This document shows positions 8,500 through 15,745 of a stretch of 16,164 nucleotides of DNA, in pieces (within the stretch, counting starts at the first letter, position 1; the number at the start of each line of letters is the position of its first letter). Both the position numbers and the translations under genes were made by a program. The notes below the pieces were generated by a model. The model did not search any database, was not told the DNA's origin, and saw nothing but the letters and a program-made list of their open reading frames with translations. This stretch comes from Chitinophaga pinensis (GTDB lineage: Bacteria; Bacteroidota; Bacteroidia; UKL13-3): contig CALPIR020000029.1 in the NCBI GenBank assembly GCA_943323675.2, forward strand, positions 1-16,164, given 5' to 3'.

Positions 8500-8530
8500 G
8501 AAACTTATGTTTCACGTGAAATTTGGTAAA
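8500..8530 (-). promoter_or_regulatory. Candidate mnmG promoter overlapping a parS-like site
   Basis: On the minus strand, TTTA (8530-8527) and TAAGTTTC (8507-8500) are separated by exactly 19 bp. This fits the Bacteroidota pattern TTTG-N19-TAnnTTTG with one mismatch in each element. The start codon of mnmG is 22 bp downstream of the -7 element. The parS-like palindrome (8508-8523) fills most of the spacer, so ParB bound there could compete with RNA polymerase. This is inference. Confidence 0.42.
8508..8523. promoter_or_regulatory. parS: parS-like ParB-binding site 1
   Basis: TGTTTCACGTGAAATT matches the chromosomal parS consensus TGTTNCACGTGAAACA at 14 of 16 positions; only the last two bases differ. 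It lies in the 55-bp ybeY-mnmG gap. Two further copies lie within 2.9 kb. Confidence 0.78.
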
Positions 8531-8532
8531 TC

Positions 8533-8985
8533 TTAAAGCAAAGATAGGTAATAGTCTTCTTTCGCGCGCATCCTTGCAGCGTCATTCTTTGTTTTGTCTT
8601 TATACCCGCATAGGTGTAAAGCTCCGTGTATGATGACCCTTTTTAATTCATTAGACATTGTTTTATTGTTTTGTTTGGCATTGTCTTTTACCCTATCAAT
8701 ACTAATGTAAATATCTCCTATAATGATATTGTTTTCATTTAGTTCAAAGGTGATGATATCAGTATAGAAATTATGATTAAGGTGGTCGATGTTTAATTGC
8801 AATAGGTGCTCGTCTGTACAAAAATTATAACTTAATTCTCCTAATTCATTCCCTTCTTTTATAATCGCATTTGTAACCCATTTTTTAATAATTATTCTTT
8901 CTCTAAAAGTTGTTTTAAGATCTATGTCGTTAAAGGTTATCTTACCTGAGTAAGGTGAATGTTCCTTGTTTAATTTGTTTTTCAT
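8533..8985 (-). CDS. ybeY: Endoribonuclease YbeY, rRNA maturation factor
   Basis: A 150-residue single-domain metal-dependent RNase that takes part in 16S rRNA 3'-end maturation and ribosome quality control. The family signature appears as GDIYIS (90-95) and the metal-binding region HGALHLCGYKD, with His120 and His124. The usual third ligand of HGxLHLxGYDH is replaced by Asp130. I recall this substitution as normal for Bacteroidota YbeY, so the enzyme is probably active. The first 15 residues before KITFND exceed the usual start, but no other in-frame ATG, GTG or TTG occurs there. The start at 8985 is therefore kept, and it creates a 44-bp overlap with the preceding T9SS cargo gene. It is expected to be cytoplasmic. 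Confidence 0.93.
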   Translation of the reverse strand: MKNKLNKEHSPYSGKITFNDIDLKTTFRERIIIKKWVTNAIIKEGNELGELSYNFCTDEHLLQLNIDHLNHNFYTDIITFELNENNIIIGDIYISIDRVKDNAKQNNKTMSNELKRVIIHGALHLCGYKDKTKNDAARMRAKEDYYLSLL

Positions 8986-10684
8986 CGGTTGTACTGTATA
9001 TTTCTAAAAAGTAAAAGTAGACTCCTTGTTCGCAATTTGCTCCATTATTGTCTTTTCCGTCCCAACCTTGGTTTATTGAGTTGTCATATATTAATTGTCC
9101 CCACCTGTTATAAATCTTCATGTTAGATTTTTTATAATCTATGAGGGTGCCTTCTGGCCTAAAACTTGAATTAATTCCTTGTGGCGCAAATGCTGTTGGA
9201 ACGTGAATTGAGAAACTAGTAGAAAGACAAATCCTATTTGATGTGCTAATATTTGATGAGTTTCCAGCTTCTTTGGCTAATATGTAATAACATATCCCTT
9301 CACCCAACATTGCTACGTTTATGTCGTTGTCAGTAACGTTCGTGTCAAGGATTGTTTTCCATGGATTTAATGTAAATGTGCCATTATCTCCTGATCCTCT
9401 GTATATTACATATGATTCGACTCCCTTGTTCCACGTGAAATAAGAATTCCATATAAGTGACCTGATGTTATTATTGTCTTTTCCTGTTAACACTAGGTTG
9501 GTACTTGTATCGCTAACAAAAGATATAGTATTACAAACATCAAAAGCAGATATATAGATAAGGTACTTTTTTTTGTCACTAAGTCCAAGATTAATCCGGG
9601 TGTTTATATCTGACTTGTTCAGTAAAGTAGTTGATACCAGATTGAGCCCCTCGTCTAAAATGCTTAATTCGTATTTAGACACCTCATCGTTTTTGTTTGT
9701 ATTAAAGCTTAGGTATAAGTTTTCGTTAACGGGTATGCCAGATGAAATATAATTTATATCCAATGAAGTCGGATCTTGTCTTAATCTTGTAATGAAACGT
9801 ACCTTGTTTGATGAGCTAGTTATTAATAGTGAACTGTCTTTTATAGCCCTAACATAAAATGTATAATCATTTCCAGCTGCATACTTAGATTGATATGTAT
9901 TGGTGTTTCCATTAACTGAATCAATTAATTCAAAAGGATTGCTATTGGTCTTTTTAAATATGTAATATTTTTTAATTTTATTCCACCCAATGTAGTGCGA
10001 CCAAGTTAAAAGATATGTTTTTGTACAAGTGTCTTTCTGGGTACTTAAAAATATTGTGCTGTGTCTTTTTTCGAAAGCAGGTAGCTTACCACAACTATCT
10101 CTTGTATTGATATTATAAGTGTAACTTCCTTTTTCAGGATCTGTTGTTCCTAAATCTACAGCAAATGTGTCTCTTGTTTCTGATGGAGTCATTGCCGTGA
10201 AAAACCCATTTACAAGAACATATAATAAATATTTATCAAAGTCCGATGACGTGTTTTTGCTCCAACCTAGCATCACTCGGTTACTTATTATATCAACACT
10301 TACAGAATCAAGTTCAGATATAGCTGGTGGTAATACATCAACCATTAAGGTGTCGCTGTATTGAGTATAAATAGGACCACAGGAATCTCTTCGTTCAATA
10401 TAATAACAAGAGTTTGGTTCACTAAGGGGCGGAGTTGCATTAATGTGTAGGTACGTTTCTTGGTTTTTATTGAAAATTGTGTCTAGTGGAATAAAAGGGC
10501 CAGATATACCTTTTCTTTCCCAAATGATATTAAAAGCAAATTGACTGCAAGTATCAATGGGGTTTGTCCAATATAAATTATTGTCCGCTCCATTTGGGCA
10601 AATTCGCCTTAAATTAAGCGATTGTGAATGGACTGTTTTAGATCCAATAACTAGTATAAGAATGATGTTTATTATGCACCGCAT
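8942..10684 (-). CDS. Secreted protein with CHU_C-type T9SS (type B) sorting domain
   Basis: A 580-residue exported protein. An N-terminal signal peptide (hydrophobic residues 4-14, cleavage likely near VHSQ, about 20-21) is followed by a long region of beta-sandwich-like modules. These contain recurring Trp-Ser/Asn and Tyr-Val-hydrophobic patterns (GWSKNTSSDFDKYLLYVLVNG, ITWSHYIGW-like LTWSHYIGWNKIKKYYI, IWNSYFTWNKGVESYVIYRG), in keeping with fibronectin-III-like repeats. The C-terminal 90 residues (about 490-580) form the gliding motility-associated C-terminal domain: IHVPTAFAPQG, MKIYNRWGQLIY, GWDGKDNNG and GVYFYFLEIY. That domain directs export by the type IX secretion system and surface attachment or release. 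The start overlaps the upstream M16 gene by 13 bp. The function of the mature protein is unknown; adhesin or scaffold roles are plausible. A parS-like 16-mer lies within the gene (9427-9442). Confidence 0.9.
   Translation of the reverse strand: MRCIINIILILVIGSKTVHSQSLNLRRICPNGADNNLYWTNPIDTCSQFAFNIIWERKGISGPFIPLDTIFNKNQETYLHINATPPLSEPNSCYYIERRDSCGPIYTQYSDTLMVDVLPPAISELDSVSVDIISNRVMLGWSKNTSSDFDKYLLYVLVNGFFTAMTPSETRDTFAVDLGTTDPEKGSYTYNINTRDSCGKLPAFEKRHSTIFLSTQKDTCTKTYLLTWSHYIGWNKIKKYYIFKKTNSNPFELIDSVNGNTNTYQSKYAAGNDYTFYVRAIKDSSLLITSSSNKVRFITRLRQDPTSLDINYISSGIPVNENLYLSFNTNKNDEVSKYELSILDEGLNLVSTTLLNKSDINTRINLGLSDKKKYLIYISAFDVCNTISFVSDTSTNLVLTGKDNNNIRSLIWNSYFTWNKGVESYVIYRGSGDNGTFTLNPWKTILDTNVTDNDINVAMLGEGICYYILAKEAGNSSNISTSNRICLSTSFSIHVPTAFAPQGINSSFRPEGTLIDYKKSNMKIYNRWGQLIYDNSINQGWDGKDNNGANCEQGVYFYFLEIYSTTDEKQIKQGTFTLLR
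9427..9442. promoter_or_regulatory. parS: parS-like ParB-binding site 2
   Basis: TGTTCCACGTGAAATA matches the parS consensus TGTTNCACGTGAAACA at 15 of 16 positions, with a T in place of C at position 15. It is inside the T9SS cargo gene, where it encodes YFTWN. This is the best of the three sites. Confidence 0.78.
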
Positions 10685-11943
10685 ACTATCTCAACGAGGT
10701 TTTCTGGCTTTAAGTACTTATTGCATAAATCTCTTAATTCCTCAGACGTTGTTGTGTTTATTATTTCTATAAATTCGTCATAATATGTGGATTTAAATCC
10801 ATAATCGAGCAATATTCTGTTCCGATCTACAATGGTAAATGGACCATCAATACTTCTTAAAAGAGAACCAAGCAGATAATTTTTAGCTGTAATAAGTTCT
10901 TTTTCAGGAACCAATTCAACACACAGCGTATTTATTTCTTTATATATTTCCTCAATAGCCACTTGTGTTTTATCATTATTTACATCTGCTTCAACATAAA
11001 AGCAGCCATCGTCTAAATAGGATTCTAATACAGAGTATATACCATAAGTTAAACCCTTATCTTCTCTTATGTTTTTCATCAATCTTGAACCAAAATATCC
11101 GCCTAAAACTAGGTTAACAAGTTGTAGTTTCCTATAATCAGGATGGGATCTGTTTATAATTTTTCTACCAACCCGAAGTGTTGCTTGTGACGATTTTTCT
11201 TTTTTTACGACTTTACTCTCCGGGATAATGGTTTCGTTTCTGTAATTATTATCGCTTTGTGATGGATTAAATGATGCACTAAATTGAGAAAGTTGTTCAA
11301 TTACATCATCATTTACATCGCCAGCCAATGTAATGTACTTTATTGTTTCTGCATAGTATTTACGGTGAAAACTAACTAGTGTTTCACGTGAAAAGTTTTC
11401 ATAATCTATTGGTAATGAGTATGATGCAATAGGGCTTGTGTTCCCAAAAAGTGTTTCATAAAATGCTTTTCTACACAAATAAGAAGTTTTTTGTTGCTGT
11501 ACTTTTAAACGCTGTTTATTATTTTTTTTGTATATATCTATTTCGTTTTCAGGAAATTGTGCGTTTTTAATCACATCTAGTACTATTTCCAAACACTTGT
11601 TTAGGTGTTTTTTTAGACAGTATAATGTAAGTTGTGCATCATCCACAGCGCACCTCGTTTGCAAGTAACTTCCATAAAAATCTAATCCATCAGCAATTTG
11701 TTCTGCGGTTTTTGTTTGTGTGCCTTCTGTTAAAAGTCGGTTAACCCCTGTTGCAATTAGCTTTTGTGTTTGCTTAGCAATACCCGCATCAAATACAAAT
11801 TCAACCCTTAATACCTCATCTACTGGTGCATATAAATGATAAATGCTTACACCTGTTTTGCCCAAACTTTTTATGCAAGCGGGAAAATCTAGGTGCTTTA
11901 TCTTCTGCGTTTCTGGCGCAATTGTTCTATTTGGTTGATTCAT
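10672..11943 (-). CDS. M16 family peptidase, non-catalytic subunit
   Basis: A 423-residue M16-family chain that lacks the catalytic HxxEH: the equivalent place reads TGVNRLLTEG (65-74). It retains the substrate-binding R/Y pair in RLMKNIREDKGLTYGIYS (Arg293 and Tyr300). In bacterial M16B enzymes, an inactive R/Y-bearing chain pairs with an active HxxEH chain, as in the Sphingomonas and mitochondrial processing peptidase heterodimers. This gene follows the active chain with a 17-bp overlap, fitting such a heterodimer. There is no signal peptide, so the complex is probably cytoplasmic, although some M16 proteins act in the periplasm. Substrates are unknown. A parS-like 16-mer lies inside the gene (11380-11395) and encodes part of FSRETL. 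Confidence 0.93.
   Translation of the reverse strand: MNQPNRTIAPETQKIKHLDFPACIKSLGKTGVSIYHLYAPVDEVLRVEFVFDAGIAKQTQKLIATGVNRLLTEGTQTKTAEQIADGLDFYGSYLQTRCAVDDAQLTLYCLKKHLNKCLEIVLDVIKNAQFPENEIDIYKKNNKQRLKVQQQKTSYLCRKAFYETLFGNTSPIASYSLPIDYENFSRETLVSFHRKYYAETIKYITLAGDVNDDVIEQLSQFSASFNPSQSDNNYRNETIIPESKVVKKEKSSQATLRVGRKIINRSHPDYRKLQLVNLVLGGYFGSRLMKNIREDKGLTYGIYSVLESYLDDGCFYVEADVNNDKTQVAIEEIYKEINTLCVELVPEKELITAKNYLLGSLLRSIDGPFTIVDRNRILLDYGFKSTYYDEFIEIINTTTSEELRDLCNKYLKPENLVEIVCGA
11380..11395. promoter_or_regulatory. parS: parS-like ParB-binding site 3
   Basis: TGTTTCACGTGAAAAG matches the parS consensus TGTTNCACGTGAAACA at 14 of 16 positions, with the same terminal two positions altered as in sites 1 and 2. 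It lies inside the non-catalytic M16 gene. Confidence 0.75.
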
Positions 11944-13177
11944 GTTTTGCGTGATAATAAAGTACGTTGCAATTGGTTGGTTTTAAGTAAGTTTTAGCTA
12001 CTCTTTGAATGTCGTTAGTGCTTACCTTTAAATACTCACTTACTTCTGTGTTGGCTAGTTCTATGTCCCCATAATAGGCCGCGTAGGCTAATTTCATGGC
12101 TTTATTTAAAACACCCATATCATTAAATCGGATATTTGTTTCTGACTTATTTTTAACTTTTTCTAGTTCAATTTCTGTTATGCCACTTTTAACGAGTTCA
12201 TTTAGTACTTTTTCAATTGCTTCCTCGGCTTGTTGGTGCGTAACACCCTTAATTAGTTTACCCTCTACTATTACTAAGCCCGCATCAAAATCACCGCTTT
12301 GGTAACAATCTATTTCACTAAATAATTTTTGTTTTTTTAGTAGTTCGTTAAATAGCCTAGCCGATTTGCCACCGCCTAAAATATCTGTCATTAAATCAAC
12401 TGCGTAATAATCTGGGTGCATGCGTTCGCAAATGTGATAACCCATTATTATTAAATCTAAAGGAACATCGTTATATACATGTTCAATCCTTTTTTCTGTT
12501 TGTTCAGGCTCTATTTGGTATTGCTGTCGGTTTATTACCCTTGCTGGAATTGGCCCAAACCATTTGTCTGATAACACTTTAGTTGTTTCTAAATCAATGT
12601 TTCCGCTAATAACCAAAATGGCATTATTGGGCGCATAAAACGAATAGAAAAACGCTTTTACATCATCCAAAGTAGCATTTTCTATGTGGGAAAAATCTTT
12701 ACCTATTGTGGGCCAACGGTAAGGATGTGTTTTATAAGCCAACGGTAAAAGCTTTAACCAAACATCCCCATATGGTTGGTTAATGTATCTTTCTTTAAAT
12801 TCTTCAATTACAACGGCTTTTTGCACATCCAACACTTTTTGGCTAAAATCTAAACTTAACATACGGTCACTTTCTAGCCAAAAACCAGTTTCTATATTAT
12901 TTGCAGGAAGTGTGATGTAATAATTTGTAATATCATTACTTGTAAACGCATTATTATCTCCTCCAGCAATTTGAAGTTGGTTGTCGAAGTCGGAAACATT
13001 TAGAGACCCCCCAAACATTAAATGTTCAAATAAATGCGCGAAACCTGTTTTTTCAGGATGCTCGTCTTTTGAACCAACATTGTACAAAATATTTAAAACA
13101 CAAAGTTTTGAATTTGGATCGGGATGGTGAATAACGGTTAAGCCGTTTTTAAGCTTAAATTGGGTATAATTTATCAA
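11927..13177 (-). CDS. M16 family zinc peptidase, catalytic subunit
   Basis: A 416-residue M16B-type metallopeptidase. The inverted zinc motif HLFEH lies at 48-52 (His48, catalytic Glu51, His52) in TGFAHLFEHLMFGG. The GGDNNAFTSNDITNYYITLP block follows at 72-91. The third zinc ligand should be one of the glutamates in VVIEEFKERY (122-131). The C-terminal half lacks the R/Y pair, reading GGGKSARLFNELLKKQKLFSEI instead. That feature is supplied by the next gene, so the two together carry one complete active site. No signal peptide is present. The stop overlaps the next start by 17 bp. This is the first gene of the minus-strand run, 161 bp downstream of the patatin gene, with a candidate promoter in between. 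Confidence 0.95.
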   Translation of the reverse strand: MINYTQFKLKNGLTVIHHPDPNSKLCVLNILYNVGSKDEHPEKTGFAHLFEHLMFGGSLNVSDFDNQLQIAGGDNNAFTSNDITNYYITLPANNIETGFWLESDRMLSLDFSQKVLDVQKAVVIEEFKERYINQPYGDVWLKLLPLAYKTHPYRWPTIGKDFSHIENATLDDVKAFFYSFYAPNNAILVISGNIDLETTKVLSDKWFGPIPARVINRQQYQIEPEQTEKRIEHVYNDVPLDLIIMGYHICERMHPDYYAVDLMTDILGGGKSARLFNELLKKQKLFSEIDCYQSGDFDAGLVIVEGKLIKGVTHQQAEEAIEKVLNELVKSGITEIELEKVKNKSETNIRFNDMGVLNKAMKLAYAAYYGDIELANTEVSEYLKVSTNDIQRVAKTYLKPTNCNVLYYHAKHESTK

Positions 13178-13206
13178 AATATGGGCTATTATTGGTGAAT
13201 GAGTAA

Positions 13207-13214
13207 CAAATTTA
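13207..13214 (-). promoter_or_regulatory. Candidate -7 element for the M16 operon
   Basis: TAAATTTG on the minus strand is a perfect match to the Bacteroidota -7 consensus TAnnTTTG. It lies 29 bp upstream of the M16 start. No good TTTG element is found 19 bp further upstream, so the call rests on the -7 box and position alone. The remainder of the 13178-13338 gap shows no other clear feature. Confidence 0.42.
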
Positions 13215-13338
13215 GCCTTTAGGTGCGCTATAAGCCCCGTTTATGGTAAAGATGACACGTTACTTTACCCACAACAAGATGTTTTATTAGACACTATTTA
13301 AAACGCGCCAACATTATTGTCACAATATCAGCTAGTTA

Positions 13339-15639
13339 CTAGAAATTGTAGCCTAAATTCACATAAAATACAAAAGATCGTAATTGCGAGCTTCTCATAA
13401 TTGTAAAATCTAATGGACCCAATATTGAATTAAATCCACCAGTTATTCCATATCCAAATAATTGGTTTGATGATTTTAGAACATCATTACTTGTAAAATA
13501 TCGCACAAAATTGTTGTTGTGGTATCCAAGATTAAACTTTGGAATAACGAATAGGTTCTTTGAGAGTTCATATTGGTAACAGAATTGTGCACCAATAAAA
13601 TTATTTGTTCTAATCTGAAAATCGCTAAGCCCAACAAATGGTATTTGGTTTCTAAAGTTAGGAATTAATCCACCAACCATAAAATTATTGAATATTGTGT
13701 TCGCGTTTTCTTTGGGGCTAAAGGGATTAAATGTTAATCCACCATAAAAGCCTAAAACAAGAGTTGCCTTTTTATTAATATGGATATATTTATTGGATAA
13801 TAATTTAAACTGTAGATAGCGATTTGTTATCAATGAATCCACTAGTTCGCTTGTCATGTTTTTGCTAATAAAGCTACCATTTAGGGAGTCTCTACTTATT
13901 AATTTTAAATCGGGATTACTGTTAAAAAAGTAACTCAAAGCCATATTAACTTTTGAGCCTGAATGAGCATAATAATGGCGATTAAGCGTGTTTAAGTTAA
14001 AGTCTGAATATATTCTGTCTTGTATAATACTACCATCATAGTTTTCACCGCTACCGTATATATTGGGCGTAAGTACGATCAACTCCCTTCTTAATCCTAT
14101 TCCCGTGCTATTTACAGTTAACGATGCGATTTGATATTTTACATCTAACGCAGTGTATCTTTGTCTGTACATGGCCAGTCTTATCAATGTTTCGTATAGC
14201 GGAAAATCATAATTATCAAACCAAAAAGAAACCCCTAAACCATGGTTTTTTGCAGCCCCTAAATACTTAAAATATTCGCTCTTAAACCTTAGCATGTCGG
14301 CTATGTTTAAGGTAGATGAAAAGCGTGTGTTTTTGCCTAAAAGGTTTCTAGATGTTAGGTTTAAAATTATGGCAGCCTTAGAAAAACTATTGTAGTTAAG
14401 TGCTACATTAAAAAACGTTGGAGGATTCTCGTTTCCTTTGAGTCTAATTCGTGTTCCATCATCATATTTAAATAATTCGTAACCAACTTTTCTGAAGTAG
14501 CGCGTACCATAAACTTTTTTCATGGCCTCAGGAAAAACATCGGGTGTATACCAATGGTTACGGGTTAAATTTAAACGATCAATAATTAAATCTCTATTTG
14601 CTTTGCTAATTCCCTCTACTTCAAAACCCGTTAGCAAAACCGAATCAATTTTCGGGATTTGAATAGTTTCTTTTGGGCCAAATTCTTTGTCTAATTTTCG
14701 GGCTAACTTTTGTAAATCTTCAAAAGATTCCATTGCAGCATCGTATCCTCTCTTAATAAGAGAATCTGCCGAATTAAAACTTCCTGCATGAAAACTAGTT
14801 AAATCGGGTTCAATTAAAAAGTCGCACCACTCTCTTTGTCTTTTCGTATCTTCTCCATCACTTAAAAACATGGATTGGTTAAGAATATCTATGATATTAT
14901 CTAATTCTTTTTCTTGCAAAAAACCCTTGCTTAAGTTAACGCCAATAATAATATCAGCTCCCATTTCTTTTACATGTTCAACAGGAAAATTTCTTACAAT
15001 TCCTCCATCAACCAAAAGCCTGTTTTGGTACTTTACTGGTGTAAAAAATGATGGAATTGCCATGCTAGCTCTTATTGCATCTGCTATATTCCCACTATCC
15101 AACACAACGGCTTCCCCGTTTGTAATGTCTGTGGCAACACATTTAAAGGGAATTGGAAAATCCGTAAATTTTTTTCTATCGTATACAGGAAATGTTAATC
15201 GAGATAATTCAACAGAAAGCTCCTGCCCATCAATTAACCCTCTTGGCAAACGAAACCGCCTATCCTCAATTGGTAATTCAATAATGTATCTATTAAAGTC
15301 CGATTTTTCTTCAATTGCAATTTGTCGTAATCCAGGGTTATTGGCCAAAAGCTCATCCCAGTTTTCATTGCGCGCAATGTGTGCTATGCTATCTGGTGAA
15401 TAACCAATGGCATATAAAGCGCCAACCACTCCCCCCATAGATGTTCCAACAATGTAGTCAACTTTAATGCCCGCCTTTTCTAATACCATTAACGCACCAA
15501 CATGGGAAATTCCCTTTGCACCTCCACCGCTTAATGCCAAACCAATTTTCGGTCTTGTTTTTTTATTGATATTTTGTGCAACCACACTTCCCGTAAAGAG
15601 CATGCACAAAACAAATATTTTGATAAAAACAAATCGCAT
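13339..15639 (-). CDS. Patatin-like phospholipase with POTRA and outer-membrane barrel
   Basis: Start is taken at the ATG at 15639 because residues 1-21 then form a clean signal peptide (hydrophobic core, VVA|Q cleavage). The frame remains open to a TTG at 15696, but that would place a hydrophilic tail before the signal peptide. The 766-residue protein has a patatin domain: oxyanion loop GGGAKG (38-43), nucleophile Ser67 in GTSMGG, and dyad Asp211 in DGG. A POTRA-like module lies at about 328-395. The rest, to the C-terminal Phe (VFYVNLGYNF), is beta-strand rich and resembles a BamA/D15-type 16-stranded barrel. This resembles the PlpD-type (type Vd) autotransporters. It should be a serine lipase or phospholipase of the outer membrane; release to the surface or medium is not established here. 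Confidence 0.93.
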   Translation of the reverse strand: MRFVFIKIFVLCMLFTGSVVAQNINKKTRPKIGLALSGGGAKGISHVGALMVLEKAGIKVDYIVGTSMGGVVGALYAIGYSPDSIAHIARNENWDELLANNPGLRQIAIEEKSDFNRYIIELPIEDRRFRLPRGLIDGQELSVELSRLTFPVYDRKKFTDFPIPFKCVATDITNGEAVVLDSGNIADAIRASMAIPSFFTPVKYQNRLLVDGGIVRNFPVEHVKEMGADIIIGVNLSKGFLQEKELDNIIDILNQSMFLSDGEDTKRQREWCDFLIEPDLTSFHAGSFNSADSLIKRGYDAAMESFEDLQKLARKLDKEFGPKETIQIPKIDSVLLTGFEVEGISKANRDLIIDRLNLTRNHWYTPDVFPEAMKKVYGTRYFRKVGYELFKYDDGTRIRLKGNENPPTFFNVALNYNSFSKAAIILNLTSRNLLGKNTRFSSTLNIADMLRFKSEYFKYLGAAKNHGLGVSFWFDNYDFPLYETLIRLAMYRQRYTALDVKYQIASLTVNSTGIGLRRELIVLTPNIYGSGENYDGSIIQDRIYSDFNLNTLNRHYYAHSGSKVNMALSYFFNSNPDLKLISRDSLNGSFISKNMTSELVDSLITNRYLQFKLLSNKYIHINKKATLVLGFYGGLTFNPFSPKENANTIFNNFMVGGLIPNFRNQIPFVGLSDFQIRTNNFIGAQFCYQYELSKNLFVIPKFNLGYHNNNFVRYFTSNDVLKSSNQLFGYGITGGFNSILGPLDFTIMRSSQLRSFVFYVNLGYNF

Positions 15640-15693
15640 GTGTATGATTAAAATTGAGTTACAACGTTTTATTAAAGGGTTATTTTGTAAATA

Positions 15694-15701
15694 CAAATCT
15701 A
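15694..15701 (-). promoter_or_regulatory. Candidate -7 element for the patatin gene
   Basis: TAGATTTG on the minus strand matches TAnnTTTG fully and is 54 bp upstream of the chosen patatin start. The rejected TTG start lies inside this box, which supports the shorter protein. No TTTG is seen at the -33 position. Confidence 0.4.
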
Positions 15702-15719
15702 TGTTTTAAAATTAAAGAA

Positions 15720-15727
15720 TACCTTTG
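15720..15727 (+). promoter_or_regulatory. Candidate -7 element for the repeat-protein gene
   Basis: TACCTTTG matches TAnnTTTG fully and ends 18 bp before the ATG at 15746, a normal distance for a short leader. No strong -33 element is evident. It lies 18 bp from the divergent minus-strand -7 box at 15694-15701. Confidence 0.45.
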
Positions 15728-15745
15728 TATAATTATAAGACAGAA

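Noticed and set aside
10672..11943. Degenerate or pseudogene M16 peptidase
   Set aside because: The lack of HxxEH comes with a conserved R/Y pair and full length, as expected of the partner subunit rather than a decayed gene.
13308..13341. Short inverted repeats (CTAGTTACTAG, ATTGTGACAAT) as a patatin terminator
   Set aside because: Stems are only five base pairs with one-nucleotide loops and no T-run follows.
14870..15403. 177-aa plus-strand open frame
   Set aside because: It lies fully antisense to the patatin gene, whose catalytic motifs are intact, and shows no recognisable protein features.
15640..15696. N-terminal extension of the patatin protein to a TTG start
   Set aside because: It would precede a clean signal peptide with 19 hydrophilic residues, and its TTG lies inside a candidate -7 promoter box. 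The ATG at 15639 is preferred.
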